Origin: a virus
Length of the DNA stretch: 64,000 bases
Virus record (IMG/VR): IMGVR_UViG_3300047558_000137
Span: 1 to 64,000 of that record
Reading direction: 5' to 3' (one strand)
The notes under the pieces are model-generated. The model was given only the letters and a program-made list of their open reading frames with translations, searched no databases and was not told the origin of the DNA. Numbering within the stretch: the first letter of the stretch is position 1; every line of letters begins with the position of its first letter. Below are positions 37,999 to 47,307 of this stretch, piece by piece. The position numbers were made by a program, and so were the translations under genes.

Positions 37999-38812
37999 AG
38001 AACAACAAGGATATCTAACGTTTGCCAAGAATACAGATGTAGATTATCTACACCTTGCCTATGTACAGGCATTAAATGTCAAAGCCACGCAAAAGATAAA
38101 TCGTTATGCTGTTGTGGTTGACACAGCGACTAACGAATTGATCACAGATGAACATCGTAAGGCGTTTGACTATGTTATTGTTTATGATAGTCTAGGTCCA
38201 TATGATGCAGAAGCAATGGCCTTTTGGTTAACACCTTTCAAAGAAACTGTTAAGTTAGAAAGCGACTTACTGTTTACACGTAGTATTGACCATTGGTGGG
38301 ATACATTCAGACTACGTGATATAGTATTAAGCACTGGCTGCAGAAACTACGAGCAGCAATTAAGTACGGTTAAAAAGTATAGACAGGTTATACAAGATAA
38401 TAACTTACCTGATGTCTACAATGGTCTAATGTATTTTAGATTTAGTATGCCAGCTAGAAATTTCTTTTTAACAGCAAGACAAATATTTGAACAATGGGCA
38501 AATGTAAAAAGAGAATTAGTCTTATGCAACGAAGAACCTAGCACTGATTTGGTATATGCCATTGCCGCAGATGTAGTAGGCAGAGAAACCTGTACATTGC
38601 CCAGCGCAGACTTTGTTAATTTTGTACACATGAAACCTGCAATAAATGGCTTCCCTGACGGTGTAGATTTTACAGATGTTTATACTACAGTGTTTGATCA
38701 AGGCATGATACGCATTAACAACGTAAATCAATATCATCCCATACACTATTATGTTAAAGACTTTGTCACAGATGAAATGATTGAATACTATGCTAGATCC
38801 AGAAATACTTAA
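37985..38812 (+). CDS. Glycosyltransferase-like protein (GT-A type)
   Basis: This 275-residue protein overlaps the previous gene by 14 bases. Its organisation parallels that gene: a short N-terminal strand (GYLTFAKNTDVDYLHLAYVQ), then ETVKLESDLLFTRSIDHWWD at about residue 95, where ESD stands at the DxD position, and a C-terminal SADFVNFVHMKPAING histidine segment. A variant ExD motif could mean altered metal use or an inactive paralog. It probably works on the same acceptor as its neighbour. Confidence 0.5.
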   Translation: MSQHKEQQGYLTFAKNTDVDYLHLAYVQALNVKATQKINRYAVVVDTATNELITDEHRKAFDYVIVYDSLGPYDAEAMAFWLTPFKETVKLESDLLFTRSIDHWWDTFRLRDIVLSTGCRNYEQQLSTVKKYRQVIQDNNLPDVYNGLMYFRFSMPARNFFLTARQIFEQWANVKRELVLCNEEPSTDLVYAIAADVVGRETCTLPSADFVNFVHMKPAINGFPDGVDFTDVYTTVFDQGMIRINNVNQYHPIHYYVKDFVTDEMIEYYARSRNT

Positions 38813-39155
38813 AGCACTCGAAATGGTTGCCGAATATGATAGGCAACGCCCTGTAATTGTTAAAGAGTACCGGTTGTACTATAGAGCAGATGGTAGTATA
38901 ATAGGCCTGTGGGAATCTGATTTCCCAGATGGTGAGTACGTGGTGCTGGAAGATTTAGAATTCTTTAACACTCATAACACACAGCTAATGCGTGTAGTTA
39001 AAGGTCAGTTAACTTTGCTAGACCCAAATGCACCGTTTCGTGCCAGACTAAGACGATCTACAACAGGGCAACCAGTTGTAAAAGGGCATCCTGCTGTTGC
39101 ATTACGTGCAGGAGAAGAATATCCGGAAATAGAATACTATGACAGAAATAGTTGA
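38790..39155 (+). CDS. Hypothetical protein in the glycosyltransferase group
   Basis: This 121-residue protein starts at the ATG at 38790; an in-frame TTG at 38781 is possible. It is soluble and beta-rich: RLYYRADGSIIGLWESDFPD then GEYVVLEDLEFFNTH, followed by a basic stretch RARLRRSTTGQPVV. The pattern 'yyd.dG.ii.......pG.yi.vd....' is seen in small unassigned phage proteins. No enzymatic motif is visible. It overlaps both neighbours, so it is translated as part of the same run. Confidence 0.55.
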   Translation: MLDPEILKALEMVAEYDRQRPVIVKEYRLYYRADGSIIGLWESDFPDGEYVVLEDLEFFNTHNTQLMRVVKGQLTLLDPNAPFRARLRRSTTGQPVVKGHPAVALRAGEEYPEIEYYDRNS

Positions 39156-40032
39156 TGTAGCAGATTTAGATTGTATATACTTAACCTATGACGAGCCAAA
39201 GAAAGAAGAGTTTTGGGCAACTATTCAAAATATTGTTCCCTGGGCCAAGCGAGTGGACGGAGTTAAGGGCTCGGATGCGGCACATAAAGCGGCCGCTGAT
39301 GCAAGTGATACAGACCGGTTCATCCTCATTGACGGGGATAACCTCCCCGATCCTGCTTTCTTTAATCAACAGATGGTGTTGGATGACACTAACCGTGATT
39401 GCGTTTTCAGATGGCGGGCACGTAACAATATAAATGGATTAATGTATGGTAATGGCGGACTTAGCTCGTGGACTAAGGATTTTGTTTACAATATGCGGAC
39501 CCACGAGGCCACCGATGGGACTGCGGAGACGCTTGTGGAATTTTGCTTTCACCCAAAGTACTGGGCCATGGCCGACTGTTTTTCCACAACGTATCCTAAT
39601 GGAAGCCCCTTCCAAGCCTGGCGTGCGGGGTTTCGTGAAGGTGTTAAAATGTGCTTGGATCGTGGATCCCGCCCGAATCTCTTTGACTTTAAGAAGAGAG
39701 TGGTATCACGGAACTACGATAACTTATGCATCTGGCAGACAGTTGGGAAAGACGTGGGCAACGGGGCAATGGCTATATACGGTGCCAGACTGGGCACTTA
39801 TCTCACAATGCTTACAGAATGGGACTACACAGAAGTCCAAGACTTCTCCCGACTTGCAGAACTCTGGAAAGAACACCAAGATCAACAAAAGTTGAATATG
39901 TTTGAAATTACAGAAGCACTAACTACACGCCTAGGATTACCCATTGTAGAAATGTCAGCTGAGCAAAGCATATTTTTCAAACATCATTATCAAAGTCAGT
40001 TTAAAAATCGAGGCATAATGGTTCGCGAATGA
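39139..40032 (+). CDS. GT-A-type glycosyltransferase-like protein with raised G+C
   Basis: This 297-residue protein has the order DLDCIYLTYDEPKKEEFW, GVKGSDAAHKAAADASDTDR, and FILIDGDNLPDPAFF, in which DGDN is the likely metal and nucleotide-sugar motif of a GT-A domain. WRARNNINGLMYGNGGLSSW and a Cys/Trp-rich C-terminal part follow. Base composition differs sharply from its neighbours: counted 60-base stretches inside the gene have 53-55 percent G+C, against about 27 percent just downstream. This suggests recent acquisition. Its stop overlaps the next start by 4 bases. Confidence 0.6.
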   Translation: MTEIVDVADLDCIYLTYDEPKKEEFWATIQNIVPWAKRVDGVKGSDAAHKAAADASDTDRFILIDGDNLPDPAFFNQQMVLDDTNRDCVFRWRARNNINGLMYGNGGLSSWTKDFVYNMRTHEATDGTAETLVEFCFHPKYWAMADCFSTTYPNGSPFQAWRAGFREGVKMCLDRGSRPNLFDFKKRVVSRNYDNLCIWQTVGKDVGNGAMAIYGARLGTYLTMLTEWDYTEVQDFSRLAELWKEHQDQQKLNMFEITEALTTRLGLPIVEMSAEQSIFFKHHYQSQFKNRGIMVRE

Positions 40033-40583
40033 ATACAGTAATTTGTTATTATCCTGGGTCGGGCGGACATAGATATAAAAACTTTTTAACTGACCAAGAA
40101 TATACAACCCCATCTAAAATTTACGATAATAATCAAAAAGATATTTACAATATTAGATATATAACCAACGACACTAAAGTAGTCAATTGTGACAAGACAA
40201 TATTGTTAACACATTGCATGAATAGTTCATTGATTAATGAAAAAATACCAAATAGTCGTATTATTAAAATAGTTGCAAATTTACAACTTAGTTTAGCCCG
40301 CGGGTGGGGCAATTTTTTTAAAGATCTAAAACAATTTGATAGCGATTTGGATAACGCATTTACTACAATTAAATGGCATCTTGAATATTACAATCAATAT
40401 CCAGCTGACATAACAGCAGATGAATTGGTACTAGTGGATATAGATTCAACAACATTTTGCCAAACAATGCGTAGTGAATTAACCAATTACAGCAATCAAA
40501 CATTTAATCGAGCATGGGAAATTTATTCTAAATTTGGCCCGCAAGCACCAGTACTGGATATAGAGCGTAATGAACAAAAGTGA
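40029..40583 (+). CDS. Putative P-loop protein, possibly sulfotransferase-like
   Basis: This 184-residue protein begins CYYPGSGGHRYKNFL, a glycine-rich loop at the very N-terminus where sulfotransferase-fold proteins have their phosphosulfate-binding loop (GSGG in place of the usual SGT/KSGS). A later strand-turn, LVLVDIDSTTFCQTMRSEL, and NSRIIKIVANLQLSLARGWG have the general look of that fold. The protein is shorter than typical sulfotransferases (about 250-300). AT content is very high, in contrast to the preceding gene. Assignment is weak; a kinase-like or unrelated P-loop protein is also possible. Confidence 0.35.
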   Translation: MNTVICYYPGSGGHRYKNFLTDQEYTTPSKIYDNNQKDIYNIRYITNDTKVVNCDKTILLTHCMNSSLINEKIPNSRIIKIVANLQLSLARGWGNFFKDLKQFDSDLDNAFTTIKWHLEYYNQYPADITADELVLVDIDSTTFCQTMRSELTNYSNQTFNRAWEIYSKFGPQAPVLDIERNEQK

Positions 40584-41952
40584 TTTTATGGCTAATGCCG
40601 AATGGATGAAAGAGAATTTAGGCAAAGGTCTTTGTCTTGCCAAATGGCAGCAGGTAAGCCTACACTTGCCCACGGGATTAACTAACAGTTGTTATCACCC
40701 GCCACTACATCAGATTCCAGTGGAGCCACTAACAACTAATCCCAGCGCATTACATAACACTGAATATAAAAAAACACAGCGTGTTATAATGCTTAAAGAC
40801 GAGCGCCCGCAGGAATGTAGTTACTGCTGGACACAAGAAGATTTAGGTAATCTAAGCGACAGACATTATAGATCAGGAGAGCCCTGGGCAGCAGAACACT
40901 ATGAAGAAATCCGAAATTCTACAGGATCCGAGGATCCAACGCCTAGTTATGTGGAAGTCAATTTTAATCACGTCTGTAACCTTAAGTGTAGTTATTGCAG
41001 CCCTCAGTTTAGTAGTACTTGGTCTGACGAAGTTACCCGGTATGGTGGCTATCCAACTAGCACTACCCATAATGATCCTGGGCATTTTAAAGACGCTAGA
41101 CGACCTATCCCTGCTCGTGAAGCTAATCCATACGTGGACGCTTTTTGGGAGTGGTGGCCCGAGCTTTACCCTCGACTTAAACACTTCAGGATGACCGGCG
41201 GCGAGCCAATACTAGATCGGAACACATACAAGGTTTTTGATTATGTACTAGCCTTTCCTAAACCAGACCTGCATCTAAACGTTACCAGTAATTTCAGCGT
41301 AGAGCCTGCGATGTTTGACAAGTATCTTGACTATGTTAAACAGTTATGTGATACACAAATTGAACACTTCATGCAGTATGTTAGTCTTGATACTGGCATA
41401 GCAGAACATGCAGAGTATATTAGACACGGAATGTTCTTCAGGCGTGTCGCAACAAATGTTTTACGATATCTACAAGAAGCACCATATCGCAACAGTTTGA
41501 CGTTTATTATTACTATGAACAATCTAAGTGTTCTAGGAATTCAAAGGCAGCTAGAATGGATCTTAGAATTGAGAAAAGTATATAGTGAAACATACCAACG
41601 TGTTTGGTTTGATACGCCCTTACTACGCAGTCCAAGTTGGCAGAGTCTGCAGATCCTACCACCTGTGTATGCTGACCGTTTAGAGCAAGTTGCCAATTGG
41701 ATGGAGTTGCATAGGGAAACGCCAGATGAGCCATTTCAAGGGTTTAAGGACTATGAGATACAGCGTATGCGCCGTGATGTAGATTGGATGCGAGAAGGTA
41801 GCAAACTGGACCCTGAATATGTTAAACTACAACGTGCTGACTTTTATCGTTTCTTCAATGAACACGACAAGCGCAGACGCACAGATTTTTTAAAGACGTT
41901 CCCACAAATGAAAGAGTTCTGGGACGAATGTAGATACCATGCCCAAAATTAA
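40570..41952 (+). CDS. Radical SAM enzyme, N-terminal twitch type (rSAM 1)
   Basis: This 460-residue protein has the radical SAM cluster C136, C140, C143 (CNLKCSYCSPQFSSTW), then a glycine motif MTGGEPILD near residue 210 and NVTSNFS on the next strand. The N-terminal 100 residues hold a second cysteine group (LTNSCYHPP and ECSYCW) as in radical SAM proteins with an N-terminal twitch domain, which probably binds an auxiliary Fe-S cluster. The C-terminus has RTDFLKTFPQMKEFWDECR, a tail shared with the other paralogs ('F...fPe...'). It overlaps the previous and next genes by 14 bases each. Closest paralog in the window is the next gene. Substrate unknown. Confidence 0.87.
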   Translation: MNKSDFMANAEWMKENLGKGLCLAKWQQVSLHLPTGLTNSCYHPPLHQIPVEPLTTNPSALHNTEYKKTQRVIMLKDERPQECSYCWTQEDLGNLSDRHYRSGEPWAAEHYEEIRNSTGSEDPTPSYVEVNFNHVCNLKCSYCSPQFSSTWSDEVTRYGGYPTSTTHNDPGHFKDARRPIPAREANPYVDAFWEWWPELYPRLKHFRMTGGEPILDRNTYKVFDYVLAFPKPDLHLNVTSNFSVEPAMFDKYLDYVKQLCDTQIEHFMQYVSLDTGIAEHAEYIRHGMFFRRVATNVLRYLQEAPYRNSLTFIITMNNLSVLGIQRQLEWILELRKVYSETYQRVWFDTPLLRSPSWQSLQILPPVYADRLEQVANWMELHRETPDEPFQGFKDYEIQRMRRDVDWMREGSKLDPEYVKLQRADFYRFFNEHDKRRRTDFLKTFPQMKEFWDECRYHAQN

Positions 41953-43318
41953 TAACGAAACCGATTCACAATATAAACGCAGAGTCATTGACATCAAGTC
42001 AAATAGTTTCTGCGGCGCCAAATGGTATAACGCCACTATCTGGTTAGGATCGGGGCAAACAACTAGTTGTCATCATCCTTTGCCACATCAAGTTAGTGTA
42101 GAAGATGTAATAGCAAATCCCAAAGCATTGCACAATACACAAAAGAAAAAAATGGAACGTGAGCAGATGCAACGTGGCGAACGCCCAAGTGGATGCGAGT
42201 ACTGTTGGAAAATTGAGGATATGTACAAGGATCCAAAATTTGCTGGCCGCGATGTTGCAGAGCCCATAAGTGATCGCGTATACAAAACAGTTATATATTC
42301 AGATGAGGATTTAAATGCAGCATTTCGTACTCCAGCAAGCGAGGACACAGACCTCCAAACCCTTGAAATTGCGTTCGATCGCACTTGTCAGTTTGCTTGT
42401 TCTTACTGTAACCCAGCTTTTAGTAGTACTTGGGTTAAGGACATTAAACAACATGGACCCTATACCAACTTGGTTAGTGACGGTAGGAACCACTTTACTC
42501 ACACTCACGATAGTAGCCAATTGTATAAGTTCGGTGATCGTAATCCGTACGTGGATGCGTTCCATGCGTGGTGGGAAAGCGACCTCCACAGAACACTAAA
42601 GGAACTACGCATTACTGGCGGCGAACCTTTGATGTCAGGTGAGACATGGAAGTTGATTGACTGGTTTAAAACTAACAAAGGCAAGAGTACGACACGCCTT
42701 GCTATTAACAGTAATCTTGGTACAGACGTTGATATCGATCGTCTATTAGATAGCATTGATGGTGTAGAAGTGGATCTATACACTAGTAATGAAGCTGTTG
42801 GTTTACAGGCTGAATATATTCGTGACGGGTTGGTATTTGATGACTGGGCTAACAATGTAGAACGTTTACTAGACTCAGGTAAGTTCCGTGGTTTGCATAC
42901 AATGTGTACTATCAACGCACTATGCTTGAGTAGCCTAGACAGTTTCCTCGAAATGGTATACAATTGGAAATTAGAGTACGGCAAGGATTCAATTAACTTT
43001 TCACTAAATATATTACGATTCCCAAGTTTTCAAAGTCCTCTAGTACTGCCCGACGATATCCGAACAGAATACCAGGCTAGACTAGCAACGTTTCTAGTAG
43101 ACCACAAAGGCGACAGCACATTCCACGAATATGAAATTAATCAATTGATTAGATTGATTGATTATCTTGATGTAGTTAAGACTCCACACGAAGGTGCAGT
43201 GGCACAGAGTATACTTCAACGCGACTTTAAGAACTTCTATCAACAGTATGACCAACGTAGAGGTAAAAACTTTGATAACACATTCCCAGAGTTAGCAGAA
43301 TGGTACAAAACACTGTAA
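41939..43318 (+). CDS. Radical SAM enzyme, N-terminal twitch type (rSAM 2)
   Basis: This 459-residue paralog of the preceding gene shows the same order of elements. N-terminal cysteines lie in QTTSCHHPLPHQVS and CEYCWKIEDM. The radical SAM cluster is C150, C154, C157 (CQFACSYCNPAFSSTW). ITGGEPLMSG follows near residue 225. The tail is NFDNTFPELAEWY. The two proteins align along their whole length by eye (for example LHNTQKKKMEREQMQRGERP against LHNTEYKKTQRVIMLKDERP), so they arose by duplication but have diverged strongly. The two may act on successive positions of one substrate or form a heterodimer; neither can be tested here. Confidence 0.87.
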   Translation: MPKINNETDSQYKRRVIDIKSNSFCGAKWYNATIWLGSGQTTSCHHPLPHQVSVEDVIANPKALHNTQKKKMEREQMQRGERPSGCEYCWKIEDMYKDPKFAGRDVAEPISDRVYKTVIYSDEDLNAAFRTPASEDTDLQTLEIAFDRTCQFACSYCNPAFSSTWVKDIKQHGPYTNLVSDGRNHFTHTHDSSQLYKFGDRNPYVDAFHAWWESDLHRTLKELRITGGEPLMSGETWKLIDWFKTNKGKSTTRLAINSNLGTDVDIDRLLDSIDGVEVDLYTSNEAVGLQAEYIRDGLVFDDWANNVERLLDSGKFRGLHTMCTINALCLSSLDSFLEMVYNWKLEYGKDSINFSLNILRFPSFQSPLVLPDDIRTEYQARLATFLVDHKGDSTFHEYEINQLIRLIDYLDVVKTPHEGAVAQSILQRDFKNFYQQYDQRRGKNFDNTFPELAEWYKTL

Positions 43319-44079
43319 AATCTCGATTTAAGAATTTAGTTGTATCTGGGTGCAGCTTTACCCACGAACCAATTAATGAATGGAATCCTTTTAGTTGGGC
43401 AAATACGTTTGGCCATTTAACTGATATGGTGGTACATAATCTTGCTATGCCCGGTGCCGGGAACGATCATATTTCAAAAAGTATAATTTTGTATATGGAA
43501 AGAAATTCATTTGATCCTGCTGATACGTTAGTATTAGTCATGTGGTCCGGAGTGGGAAGAATCGACTGGATTGCAGATAGATCTAAATCAAATTTTGGTG
43601 ACGAGTATCCGTTTACATATAACTATGATGATAACAATGAATTAGTTTTAGGTGGTAACTGGTGGAATAAAAAGAATCCAAGTCCATTAATAAAAACATT
43701 AATAAACTATTCTAAATATCAATCCGACAGCACGTTTGCATTGCACACTTGGTTGGCCATGCAAAATTTATCTAATTATCTAAAAGTAAACAATTTCGAA
43801 TATTACTACACATCATTCTTAAATTACAACAACACAAAAATCAAAGGTGATGCACTAACTGTCAACTTCTTTAAAGAGTTAGAAAATTTAAATCTATCAA
43901 TTGATTATAATCATTGGCTAGATTTTCAAGATGAAGAATACTATGGCGATTGGTCAAGAATACACAATTTTTTAGATGATGACGGCTTTCATCCTAGGTA
44001 TCCAAAAGCAACTGAAGGTTGGACTAAAGAAATTTTAATACCAAAATTAATTAAACTGGGAATTTTATATAACGTATGA
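43300..44079 (+). CDS. SGNH-type hydrolase/esterase-like protein 1
   Basis: This 259-residue protein has SGNH fold blocks: block I with nucleophile Ser19 (VSGCSFTH), block II Gly/Asn in LAMPGAGNDHISKSI, VLVMWSGVGRIDWI as block III, and a C-terminal D-x-x-H (DDDGFHPRYPKATEGW) for the catalytic Asp/His pair. Such enzymes remove or transfer acyl groups, often O-acetyl on glycans. There is no signal peptide, so it acts in the cytoplasm. It sits between radical SAM genes 2 and 3 and is followed by an ATGA overlap. Two related proteins lie at 50749 and 51643. Confidence 0.75.
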   Translation: MVQNTVKSRFKNLVVSGCSFTHEPINEWNPFSWANTFGHLTDMVVHNLAMPGAGNDHISKSIILYMERNSFDPADTLVLVMWSGVGRIDWIADRSKSNFGDEYPFTYNYDDNNELVLGGNWWNKKNPSPLIKTLINYSKYQSDSTFALHTWLAMQNLSNYLKVNNFEYYYTSFLNYNNTKIKGDALTVNFFKELENLNLSIDYNHWLDFQDEEYYGDWSRIHNFLDDDGFHPRYPKATEGWTKEILIPKLIKLGILYNV

Positions 44080-45410
44080 CAGATAAAACAGTAGCAGGAT
44101 TTTACGATAATGGGTACGATTACAATGCTCGTGCTCCTTATTTCATTGAGCGTGATCAACTAACTGATGACCAATGGAAAAAATTAACAGAAAGCAAAAC
44201 ATTTTGTATGATGCCATGGGTTCATATGCACGCCTTCCCAGATGGTCGTGCGTATCCTTGCTGTTTAGCAGACTACTGGCATCCCGTCGGCGACCTTCGT
44301 AAGAATACTATGAAGGAAATTTGGAACCAGGACAAGTATCGGCAGATCCGAGTAAACATGTTGGAGGATAAAGAGTGTATAGAATGCACTAAGTGTTATG
44401 AAAGAGAACAACACGGTGCGTTTAGTATGCGTAATGATGCCAATCGTAATTATGGGCAGTACATTAAAGAAGTAGAGTCAACGCTCGAAGATGGTACACA
44501 CCCAGAATTTAAGATTAGATACTGGGATGTTCGTTTTAGTAACCTTTGTAATTTTAGTTGCCGTAGTTGCGGTCCTATTTTTAGTAGCAATTGGTATAAT
44601 GATCACGTAAAGTTATACAACCGTAAACCTGATGTACTGGGCAGAGACATGTTGCGTGTAGAATATACCACAGGCGACGAAGATGACATGATTGCTCAAA
44701 TGATGCCGCATCTACCTTACTTGGAACAAGTTTACTTTGCTGGCGGTGAACCATTAATCATGAAGGAACACTACTTCATGTTAGAAAAGTTAATTGAGCT
44801 AGGTAAAACAGATATACGTTTACAGTACAATACAAATTTTAGTGAACTACGTTTCAAAGACAAACATGTGTTTGACTACTGGAAACATTTTAAAAATGTA
44901 AGTGTGGGCGCAAGCCTAGACGCATCGGGCGCCAGAGCAGAACTGATGCGTAAAGGAACTGATTGGCAGCAAACAGTAGACAATCGTAAACGCATGATGC
45001 AAGAAGTACCGCACGTAGACTTCTATATCAGTGCAACAGTAAGTTCAATGAATGTATTACACGTATTAGATTTCCATAAAGAATGGTGCGACTTGGGATT
45101 AATACAACCTAAAGATTTTAATATTAATATATGCCAGGATAGTAAGTGGTATCGTACTGACATATTTCCCTCATGGTTTAAAGAAGAAATTATAACTCCT
45201 GCTTACCAAGAGCACATTAAATGGCTAGAGCCACAAGACTCATTGTCTCGAGCAACCAACGGATTTAAGAGTGTATTGAGCTTTACTAACGCAACAGATA
45301 ACACCAGTGAATGGTCACGTTTTATTGAAGAAACAAGTAAGTTGGACAAAATTAGAAATGAAAACTTTTGGGATGTATTTCCTGAAATTAAAAAGGCCTT
45401 ATCAAAATGA
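44076..45410 (+). CDS. Radical SAM enzyme, N-terminal twitch type (rSAM 3)
   Basis: This 444-residue protein is the most typical member. The N-terminal twitch domain reads FCMMPWVHMHAFPDGRAYPC, then CLADY, MKEIWNQDKYRQIRVNML and CIECTKCYERE. The radical SAM cluster is C158, C162, C165 (CNFSCRSCGPIFSSNW). AGGEPLIMKEHY follows near 227, and YNTNFSEL after it. SLDASGARAELMRKG is the SAM-domain segment that often carries substrate residues. The C-terminus ends in DVFPEIKKALSK. It is coupled by 4-base overlaps on both sides. The family is recognisable; its reaction has not been assigned. Confidence 0.9.
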   Translation: MTDKTVAGFYDNGYDYNARAPYFIERDQLTDDQWKKLTESKTFCMMPWVHMHAFPDGRAYPCCLADYWHPVGDLRKNTMKEIWNQDKYRQIRVNMLEDKECIECTKCYEREQHGAFSMRNDANRNYGQYIKEVESTLEDGTHPEFKIRYWDVRFSNLCNFSCRSCGPIFSSNWYNDHVKLYNRKPDVLGRDMLRVEYTTGDEDDMIAQMMPHLPYLEQVYFAGGEPLIMKEHYFMLEKLIELGKTDIRLQYNTNFSELRFKDKHVFDYWKHFKNVSVGASLDASGARAELMRKGTDWQQTVDNRKRMMQEVPHVDFYISATVSSMNVLHVLDFHKEWCDLGLIQPKDFNINICQDSKWYRTDIFPSWFKEEIITPAYQEHIKWLEPQDSLSRATNGFKSVLSFTNATDNTSEWSRFIEETSKLDKIRNENFWDVFPEIKKALSK

Positions 45411-46627
45411 CATTGCCATCAACTATTTGCATGTTGCCCTGGATGAGTATTGAAGCTAGCCCAATGGGCACAGCTCGTCCCTGCTGTTTGGCTAGAGAGG
45501 AAATCACAGATGAAAATGGAAGTAAGTTTAGTCTCAAGGATACGCCCCTCGAAACCATTTATAAAAGTGAATATATGCAGACTCTTAGACGACAGTTTCG
45601 TGCTGGCGATAAACCAGAAACCTGTCGTCTTTGTTGGGAAGAAGAAGCCGCAGGCCGCGATAGCAAGAGGATTCATAGCCGAGTTCGTCTCAAAGAATTA
45701 TATCAGCAGGTCGATTGGTATAATGACTGTCCTGACCAACTCTGGTTTATTGACCTTAAACTTGGTAACATTTGCAACTTAAAGTGCCGTATATGTGGCA
45801 GTTGGTCTAGCAGTAAGTGGGCCGCAGAAGAAATGGATTACTTACCTAAAGGTGCTAATAAGAAAGAACACATTGCTTATCAATGGTTAAAGCAGGGCAA
45901 GTGGCCCGAAGAAAGCCCCGACTTCTGGGAAAATCTAAAATCACTGTTGCCCAACATCAAGTACTTTGAGTTCACTGGTGGAGAGCCCTGGCTCATTGAA
46001 GAACACTGGGACTTGTTAAAGTATGCAGTAGAAACTGGCGACAGCAAGCATATTGATATTCACTACAATACTAATGCTACTGTGGACCCAATGGGTAAAG
46101 ATAAGTCTTGGGTGTGGGGCGAGTTTGGCCGTGTTGACATTGCATTTAGTATCGACAACGTAGAAGAAAGATTTGAGTACGAACGTTACGGCGCAAATTG
46201 GATTGAAGCAAACAACATCATCAACGACATTCACATGTCTAGATATATTGATAATCCAAACATCACTACTCAGCTTTGCTTTACCATCAACATTCAAAAC
46301 GTTTACTACTTAGATGAGCTGTTGGCCTGGGCAGAAACAAAAGAATTTGGCAGCATCTATTTTAATATGTTACATAGTCCCGATCATATGAGCATACAGC
46401 GCATGACACCAGCGGCCAAGGATTTAGTACTAAACAAACTAAAAACAACATTTTGGTCTACAGACAAGTATCAACAAGAAATAGATAATGTTATACAGTT
46501 TATCGAAAATGGTCCAGGTAGTGATGGTACTGAATTCTTAGAAAAAATGCAGCGCACAGATGCGTATCGTAAACAAAACTTTATGGATACACATCCTGAA
46601 ATAGCTCGCGCAATGGGATACCAATGA
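45407..46627 (+). CDS. Radical SAM enzyme, N-terminal twitch type (rSAM 4)
   Basis: This 406-residue protein has ICMLPWMSIEASPMGTARPC then CLAREE and CRLCWEEEAAG as N-terminal twitch cysteines. The radical SAM cluster is C123, C127, C130 (CNLKCRICGSWSSSKW). FTGGEPWLIEEHWDLL, HYNTNATVDP and a SIDNVEERFEYERYG segment follow. The tail is QNFMDTHPEIARAMG. It is closer to rSAM 3 and rSAM 5 than to 1 and 2. The four-base ATGA overlaps with the genes on both sides show tight coupling with the epimerase-like gene. Confidence 0.9.
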   Translation: MTLPSTICMLPWMSIEASPMGTARPCCLAREEITDENGSKFSLKDTPLETIYKSEYMQTLRRQFRAGDKPETCRLCWEEEAAGRDSKRIHSRVRLKELYQQVDWYNDCPDQLWFIDLKLGNICNLKCRICGSWSSSKWAAEEMDYLPKGANKKEHIAYQWLKQGKWPEESPDFWENLKSLLPNIKYFEFTGGEPWLIEEHWDLLKYAVETGDSKHIDIHYNTNATVDPMGKDKSWVWGEFGRVDIAFSIDNVEERFEYERYGANWIEANNIINDIHMSRYIDNPNITTQLCFTINIQNVYYLDELLAWAETKEFGSIYFNMLHSPDHMSIQRMTPAAKDLVLNKLKTTFWSTDKYQQEIDNVIQFIENGPGSDGTEFLEKMQRTDAYRKQNFMDTHPEIARAMGYQ

Positions 46628-47307
46628 CATCGGCTATAATTGGTTACACTGGATTTATTGGCAAGTATCTGTGTCGTAATACAAAGTTTGATTATTTCTT
46701 TAATTCTGAGAATATCGATGAAATAACAAAAAACAGTTATGACGTAGTCTATTGTGCCGCACCTCATGGTAATAGAATTTTATCAAGTGCTGACCCTGCG
46801 GCCGATTGTGCCAATGTGGAAAAATTAATATCCAGTTTAACTAAACTAGACACCAATAGATTTATATTAATTGGTACTGTTGATGCATTGGTATCTAATA
46901 GAGATTACGGAAAGAATAGAAAACTATTAGAAGATTTTGTTAAACAGAATTTTCATTCATATAACATTGTAAGATTAAGTTCATTGATATTTGATACTAT
47001 ACAAAAAAATCTATTGTATGATTTAAAACATCAACAATGGTTAGAATCAATTAATCCGGAGTCAACACTACAGTGGTATCCGTTAGAAAAAATAATTGAT
47101 GATATTGCCTGGGCAGTTGATAACCGCGTCAACGAACTAAATCTAGTATCTGAACCTGTTAACAATTTAGAAATTATTCAGCAATTTGCACCCAACTGTC
47201 TTGCCAGTATCTCAGAGAAGAAGGATGCAACGCATTACAATATCACACCATATCGTTTTAGTAAAAAAGAAATATTTTCTTACATTGAAAGATATATGCA
47301 GCAATGA
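46624..47307 (+). CDS. NAD(P)-dependent epimerase/dehydratase-like protein (short SDR)
   Basis: This 227-residue protein begins IIGYTGFIGKYL, the GxxGxxG nucleotide-binding loop of extended SDR enzymes, followed by VVYCAAPHGN, which corresponds to the NAAG strand. The catalytic YxxxK position reads DYGKNRKLLE, so the expected lysine is Arg unless the motif has shifted. It is much shorter than usual nucleotide-sugar epimerases (about 310), lacking most of the C-terminal substrate domain, and could be a reductase or a non-catalytic member. It stands between radical SAM 4 and a glycosyltransferase-like gene with 4-base overlaps on both sides, which fits sugar chemistry. Confidence 0.65.
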   Translation: MTSAIIGYTGFIGKYLCRNTKFDYFFNSENIDEITKNSYDVVYCAAPHGNRILSSADPAADCANVEKLISSLTKLDTNRFILIGTVDALVSNRDYGKNRKLLEDFVKQNFHSYNIVRLSSLIFDTIQKNLLYDLKHQQWLESINPESTLQWYPLEKIIDDIAWAVDNRVNELNLVSEPVNNLEIIQQFAPNCLASISEKKDATHYNITPYRFSKKEIFSYIERYMQQ

